Shown: positions 32,955-35,743 of the stretch, piece after piece
Layout of the letters: each line of letters begins with the position of its first letter
Numbering within the stretch: position 1 is the stretch's first letter
Assembly (NCBI GenBank): GCA_021775325.1
Contig: JAJFID010000078.1
Location: forward strand, 1-35,743
From: Rhodospirillales bacterium
Lineage (GTDB): Bacteria; Pseudomonadota; Alphaproteobacteria; Rhodospirillales; Casp-alpha2
Direction: 5' to 3'
DNA length: 35,743 bases
The notes under the pieces: generated by a model
What the model saw: only the letters and a program-made list of their open reading frames with translations
Databases searched by the model: none
What the model was told of the DNA's origin: nothing
Made by a program: the position numbers and the translations under genes

Positions 32955-33758
32955 TCAGCCCTTGGCCTTGCTGTCTCCGAAAAAGCCCCAGTCCATGAGG
33001 GCTTCTGTGAGCGGGGCTGCGAACTCGGTGCCTTTTTTGAGTACCAGAGTTCCAGCCGGCAGTTCACTCAAATCCGGGTTTTTTTCCACATCGGTCGTCA
33101 TCAATATGTAACGGATGTTTTTGAGTGCCTTGATGCCGTGTGCCGCGCAGATAAGGTCAACCCCGCTCATGTCACTGAGCACAAAGCTGGAAAAAATGAT
33201 GTCCGGTTTTGTCATCAGCGCCAATTTTAAGGCGGCAATGCCGTCGGCGTTAAAAGACAGGCCAAAGCCGCAGGAAAGCAGTTCTCTGCCGATGATTTTT
33301 CGCTGTACGTTTTTGGGCATGGCGAGCATGACACTGACCTCGCGAGAGGGACGCTCCACAACCATTCGGGGTTCGTGACTAACCGCCTTTGGCAGGCCTC
33401 GCAGTATGTCCTGAAGCTCGTTATCTTCGGGATTGCGCCCGTCAATGGCAATTTCGCGAATCTGATACAGGAACGCATCCAGCGCGTAGGTATGATTGGT
33501 CAGTTCGTCCTGGCTCTCCATAAAGTCTTCCATCAAATGAGTGATCAGACTTATTGCTGGAAAACCGAAGGTGCCACCGCGTCCTTTGATACTGTGTATT
33601 TGTCGCTGCAGCTCCATAAGGTGGTTTTTCCACCCGGTTCCTGCCTCACCTATGCCGCGTATGGCCGTATAACAATCCTCTAACATGTGAAGGCAATCAT
33701 CCCTGAACTCTTCACTCAAACGGTCGATGATTGAATGGACCTGGCTAGTGGACGGCAT
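32955..33758 (-). CDS. HPt domain protein with degenerate receiver domain
   Basis: A 267-residue cytoplasmic signalling protein. Residues about 5-115 are a four-helix HPt domain with phospho-accepting His55 in QIHSIKGRGGTFGF. Residues about 140-260 look like a response-regulator receiver, but the phospho-accepting Asp is missing: PDIIFSSFVLSDMSG aligns with PDLVLLDxxMPxMDG, so Ser191 is at that place. The switch Thr (ILMTTD) and Lys (VLKKG) remain. It is therefore probably a phosphotransfer protein with a non-phosphorylated, binding-only receiver. The start ATG 33758 has GGAGG four bases upstream; a TTG at 33773 would add five residues. No histidine kinase is encoded nearby. Confidence 0.85.
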   Translation of the reverse strand: MPSTSQVHSIIDRLSEEFRDDCLHMLEDCYTAIRGIGEAGTGWKNHLMELQRQIHSIKGRGGTFGFPAISLITHLMEDFMESQDELTNHTYALDAFLYQIREIAIDGRNPEDNELQDILRGLPKAVSHEPRMVVERPSREVSVMLAMPKNVQRKIIGRELLSCGFGLSFNADGIAALKLALMTKPDIIFSSFVLSDMSGVDLICAAHGIKALKNIRYILMTTDVEKNPDLSELPAGTLVLKKGTEFAAPLTEALMDWGFFGDSKAKG

Positions 33759-33969
33759 GCATCCTCCATACAACGAGGTGTCTGGTCCCAGGGGAGTTGA
33801 TTAGCTGTTGAGCCACGATGCTGCGTTTATCCGATTCGTGCGTTTGCCGCCATTCACCCAGGCGTCTGTGATTGAGACCAAAGCAGAGGCCGTCGCAGCA
33901 GGGTTCTGGTTGGCCCTGACTGTCGCGGAAATCGCTCAACGCGTACATGAGCGATGATTCCGGGTACAT
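33745..33969 (-). CDS. Doubtful small protein upstream of the HPt gene
   Basis: A 74-codon frame on the same strand, overlapping the first 14 bp of the HPt gene. The predicted peptide is polar with a CCDGLCFG segment and matches no family I know. There is no Shine-Dalgarno before either ATG (33969 or 33948). The 34061-33774 interval otherwise holds only the HPt gene's upstream region. It could be a real short gene coupled to the HPt gene, or chance. Confidence 0.25.
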   Translation of the reverse strand: MYPESSLMYALSDFRDSQGQPEPCCDGLCFGLNHRRLGEWRQTHESDKRSIVAQQLINSPGTRHLVVWRMHAVH

Positions 33970-34060
33970 TGTAAGGTTACCGTAAAATGCATAAGGTCGA
34001 TATGGGGATTGTCTGCCGCTTATTCAACCCCGGAAATTTCTCTCGGTGGTTTCGCTGGTG

Positions 34061-34885
34061 TTACGCAGCCGCGACCCGGGCGCCGTAGATGGTTTCGTTG
34101 ACCTCGGCATCCCCGAGTACACCCGGTTCTGTCTCGTAGACGAACACACCCATGATACGCATGGTTTTGCCCTGTACCGGTGAAACGCGGTGCAGGGAAT
34201 TGCATCCGCGGAAAATGCAGAGCGCACCCGGCTCGCGCCCGACGGATACAATTGTATCATTGCGTTCGCCGGTCAGGACCTGCCTGACGTGATCATAATT
34301 CTGATCGTCATCGGTTCGTGTGCTGGGCGACATCTGGAATTCACCCCCGGACTCAGACGCCTGAATCATCAACGTCATGGTAAACGCATTCACGGAATCG
34401 TAGTGCCAGGATGACTGGTCGCCTTCCTCATAACAAACATAGTTGGCCGGTTGGTAGGGGTCTTCATTGTCGTACAGCGCCGTATCACCAACGATCTCGG
34501 CGATCAGTTCCCGGACGGCATCCCAGTGATAGAAGGTTTTCAATGGCGAGTTGGCGGGTATCCGGTCATAGGCGATCATTCTGGTGCTGGCGTCCGCCAG
34601 CAGGTTACGCGGATGGTCTTCTGGCAGTGACGGGTCTTTCTGCCGTTGCAGATAGCAGTTCCTGCGGGAATTGTTGTCATGCGCCACGGGTCGAAGACGC
34701 GATGCTTCTTCGGTCATCGTCACCAACGCGGCGGGCGTTACGAAATCCGGAATAACACAATACAGATTGGCGTCCAGTTCCGCCCTGCACCGGGCGACCA
34801 GACTGGCACGGCGCGGGTCCTCGTGATCGTGGATCGGGTATTGTTTCAGGTTAATGACGGTTTCGGCACTCGCTGTTGTCTTCAT
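34061..34885 (-). CDS. 2-oxoglutarate/Fe(II) oxygenase, HalD/BesD-like
   Basis: A 274-residue double-stranded beta-helix oxygenase. The iron triad is His161 and Asp163 (SSWHYDS) with His232 (NSLHRVSPV); Arg243 (KTMRIMG) would bind 2-oxoglutarate. The N-terminal helical part, and segments such as NAFTMTLMIQ and GGEFQMSPSTR, recall the HalD/BesD group acting on free amino acids. Halogenases of that group have Gly in place of the Asp; Asp163 here points to a hydroxylase. This sub-family call is from memory. GAGGAG precedes the ATG by nine bases. It is divergent from an ABC substrate-binding gene, and both starts flank paired palindromes at 34986-35025, so the two are probably co-regulated. Confidence 0.85.
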   Translation of the reverse strand: MKTTASAETVINLKQYPIHDHEDPRRASLVARCRAELDANLYCVIPDFVTPAALVTMTEEASRLRPVAHDNNSRRNCYLQRQKDPSLPEDHPRNLLADASTRMIAYDRIPANSPLKTFYHWDAVRELIAEIVGDTALYDNEDPYQPANYVCYEEGDQSSWHYDSVNAFTMTLMIQASESGGEFQMSPSTRTDDDQNYDHVRQVLTGERNDTIVSVGREPGALCIFRGCNSLHRVSPVQGKTMRIMGVFVYETEPGVLGDAEVNETIYGARVAAA

Positions 34886-34985
34886 TGTCGTCGCTCCTCG
34901 TGGATATCTGCAAAAATCTGCATTGGTTCACACAGTTGAATTCCGCGAAGAAACTCTCACAAAACCATTTCGCATGCAAATAAAA

Positions 34986-35003
34986 ATTGAACGTACGTTT
35001 AAT
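34986..35003. promoter_or_regulatory. Palindromic operator candidate, copy 1
   Basis: ATTGAACGTACGTTTAAT is palindromic at 16 of 18 positions around a CGTACG centre. It is in the divergent intergenic region, exactly 22 bp from copy 2. The size and symmetry suit a TetR-type repressor. Confidence 0.72.
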
Positions 35004-35007
35004 TTTT

Positions 35008-35025
35008 ATTGGACGTACGTTTAAT
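35008..35025. promoter_or_regulatory. Palindromic operator candidate, copy 2
   Basis: ATTGGACGTACGTTTAAT differs from copy 1 at one base. It overlaps a plausible -35 region (TTGGAC 35009-35014) and lies just upstream of AT-rich TTTATATC (35033-35040), so binding would block plus-strand transcription of the ABC gene. Confidence 0.72.
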
Positions 35026-35096
35026 ATTGTGTTTTATATCTCAATAACGACAGGCAGACGGCAACCGGTGTTGGCGTCCTGAATTCAGGTAATGGT

Positions 35097-35139
35097 TCAA
35101 CTCACGCAAACTCAACTCACACAACTCAACTCAGACAGC
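35097..35139. repeat. Three imperfect 14-15 bp tandem units in the ABC gene leader
   Basis: TCAACTCACGCAAAC, TCAACTCACACAAC and TCAACTCAGACAGC follow one another between the palindromes and the Shine-Dalgarno (AAGGGG, 35141-35146). The sequence is G-poor and unlikely to fold, so it may serve as an unstructured leader. Confidence 0.8.
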
Positions 35140-35153
35140 CAAGGGGAAACAAA

Positions 35154-35743
35154 ATGTCCGATGTCAATTTTTTAAAGTCAGAGTTTCGGCACCGTCGCAT
35201 GACACGCAGGGCGTTCGTTCAGCAGTCGTCAATGCTTGGCGGCGCAGCGGTTATGGCCGCATCGTTTGGCGGAACATCGCTGGCTTCCACACCCCGTCGG
35301 GGTGGGCATATGCGGTTTGGGATGGGGCACGGCGGCATTGGCGACTCGCTTGATCCCGCCAATGTTGCAAACGGTATGCTGGCCGCTATGCACTATGGCG
35401 TAACCAACAGGCTTACTGAAGTGGCGGCGGATGGATCACTTGTACCCAAGTTGGCAGAAAGCTGGGAAGCATCAGCCGATGCAGCAAAATGGACGTTCAA
35501 CATTCGCAGGGGTGTGGAGTTTCATGATGGGCGTAACGTAACGGCAAAGGATGTTATCGCATCAATCAACTATCATCGCGGCGACGAGTCCAAGTCCTCG
35601 GCAAAGCCAATCGTCGATGCGATCACTGAAATTCGCGCGGATGGTGATTATGTGGTAGTGATCCAGCTTAATGCCGGAAATGCCAACTTCCCTTTCAAAC
35701 TCAGCAGTTTCGAGTTTCCAATTTACCCGGCCACAGCGGAAGG
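35154..35743 (+). CDS. ABC transporter substrate-binding protein (SBP family 5), N-terminal part
   Basis: 196 codons are visible before the right edge. The N-terminus carries a Tat signal: TRRAFVQ with twin arginines, then a hydrophobic stretch of Gly, Ala, Val and Met ending near SLAS-TPRRG. The mature part follows family 5 (peptide/nickel/opine-binding) closely: DSLDPANVANG, then GSLVPKLAESWEAS, KWTFNIRRGVEFHDG and TAKDVIASINYH. Tat export suggests folding in the cytoplasm. AAGGGG eight bases upstream supports the ATG. Permease and ATPase genes would be expected past the edge. The paired palindromes upstream and the divergent oxygenase suggest uptake of the oxygenase substrate or a related amino compound. 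Confidence 0.92.
   Translation, partial: MSDVNFLKSEFRHRRMTRRAFVQQSSMLGGAAVMAASFGGTSLASTPRRGGHMRFGMGHGGIGDSLDPANVANGMLAAMHYGVTNRLTEVAADGSLVPKLAESWEASADAAKWTFNIRRGVEFHDGRNVTAKDVIASINYHRGDESKSSAKPIVDAITEIRADGDYVVVIQLNAGNANFPFKLSSFEFPIYPATAE

Noticed and set aside
32769-33230. 153-codon plus-strand frame across the gene-free region and HPt gene
   Set aside because: More than half is antisense to the receiver domain; composition is random and there is no ribosome-binding site.

Overview
This window looks like part of a chromosome from an alphaproteobacterium, most likely Rhodospirillales-like. The main reason is gene order: rplU-rpmA-obgE-proB-proA-nadD-rsfS-rlmH, then gpmI-envC-ctpA-divergent polysaccharide deacetylase-rppH, is a familiar alphaproteobacterial layout. 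Base composition is moderately GC-rich in the housekeeping genes and lower in several accessory stretches. The lineage is inferred from recalled synteny and protein families; no database search was possible.

Left edge (1-3.6 kb): minus-strand genes. These are a cut-off secreted protein, a PAS_5-type sensor-like protein, tRNA-Ser(CGA), a DUF445 membrane protein, and a TPR protein with a glycosyltransferase-like C-terminus.

3.7-10.8 kb: a plus-strand run opened by a good sigma70-like promoter. It encodes ribosomal proteins L21 (with a long Lys/Ala tail) and L27, then a terminator, then the ribosome-assembly GTPase Obg, proline synthesis (proB, proA), NAD synthesis (nadD), RsfS (apparently starting at AUA), RlmH and a drug/metabolite exporter. 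10.8-13.9 kb holds two minus-strand accessory genes, a metallo-beta-lactamase/cyclic-nucleotide-binding fusion and a class I glutamine amidotransferase. With the exporter, they separate rlmH from gpmI.

14.1-22.9 kb: gpmI (glycolysis), an envelope group (EnvC-like amidase activator, CtpA protease, divergent deacetylase), rppH (mRNA decay), a Ca2+/Na+ antiporter, and a pteridine-reductase-like SDR next to folB. A 426-bp AT-rich gap with a perfect DnaA box follows.

23.3-32.1 kb: uvrC, pgsA and molybdenum-cofactor genes mobB-moeA-moaD-moaE. These run with overlaps or tiny gaps into four unassigned genes: a small-molecule kinase, a TIM-barrel sugar-phosphate isomerase, a second DMT exporter and a LOG-family phosphoribohydrolase. 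This quartet is my best candidate for an undescribed pathway.

32.1-35.7 kb: an 844-bp gene-free stretch with matched inverted repeats, then an HPt plus degenerate-receiver protein. A HalD/BesD-like 2-oxoglutarate oxygenase is divergent from a Tat-exported ABC substrate-binding protein cut by the right edge. Two near-identical 18-bp palindromes, exactly 22 bp apart, lie between these two genes.

Short tandem duplications (9, 14, 16, 27 and about 14 bp units) recur between genes across the window. No CRISPR array, insertion sequence or prophage was seen.
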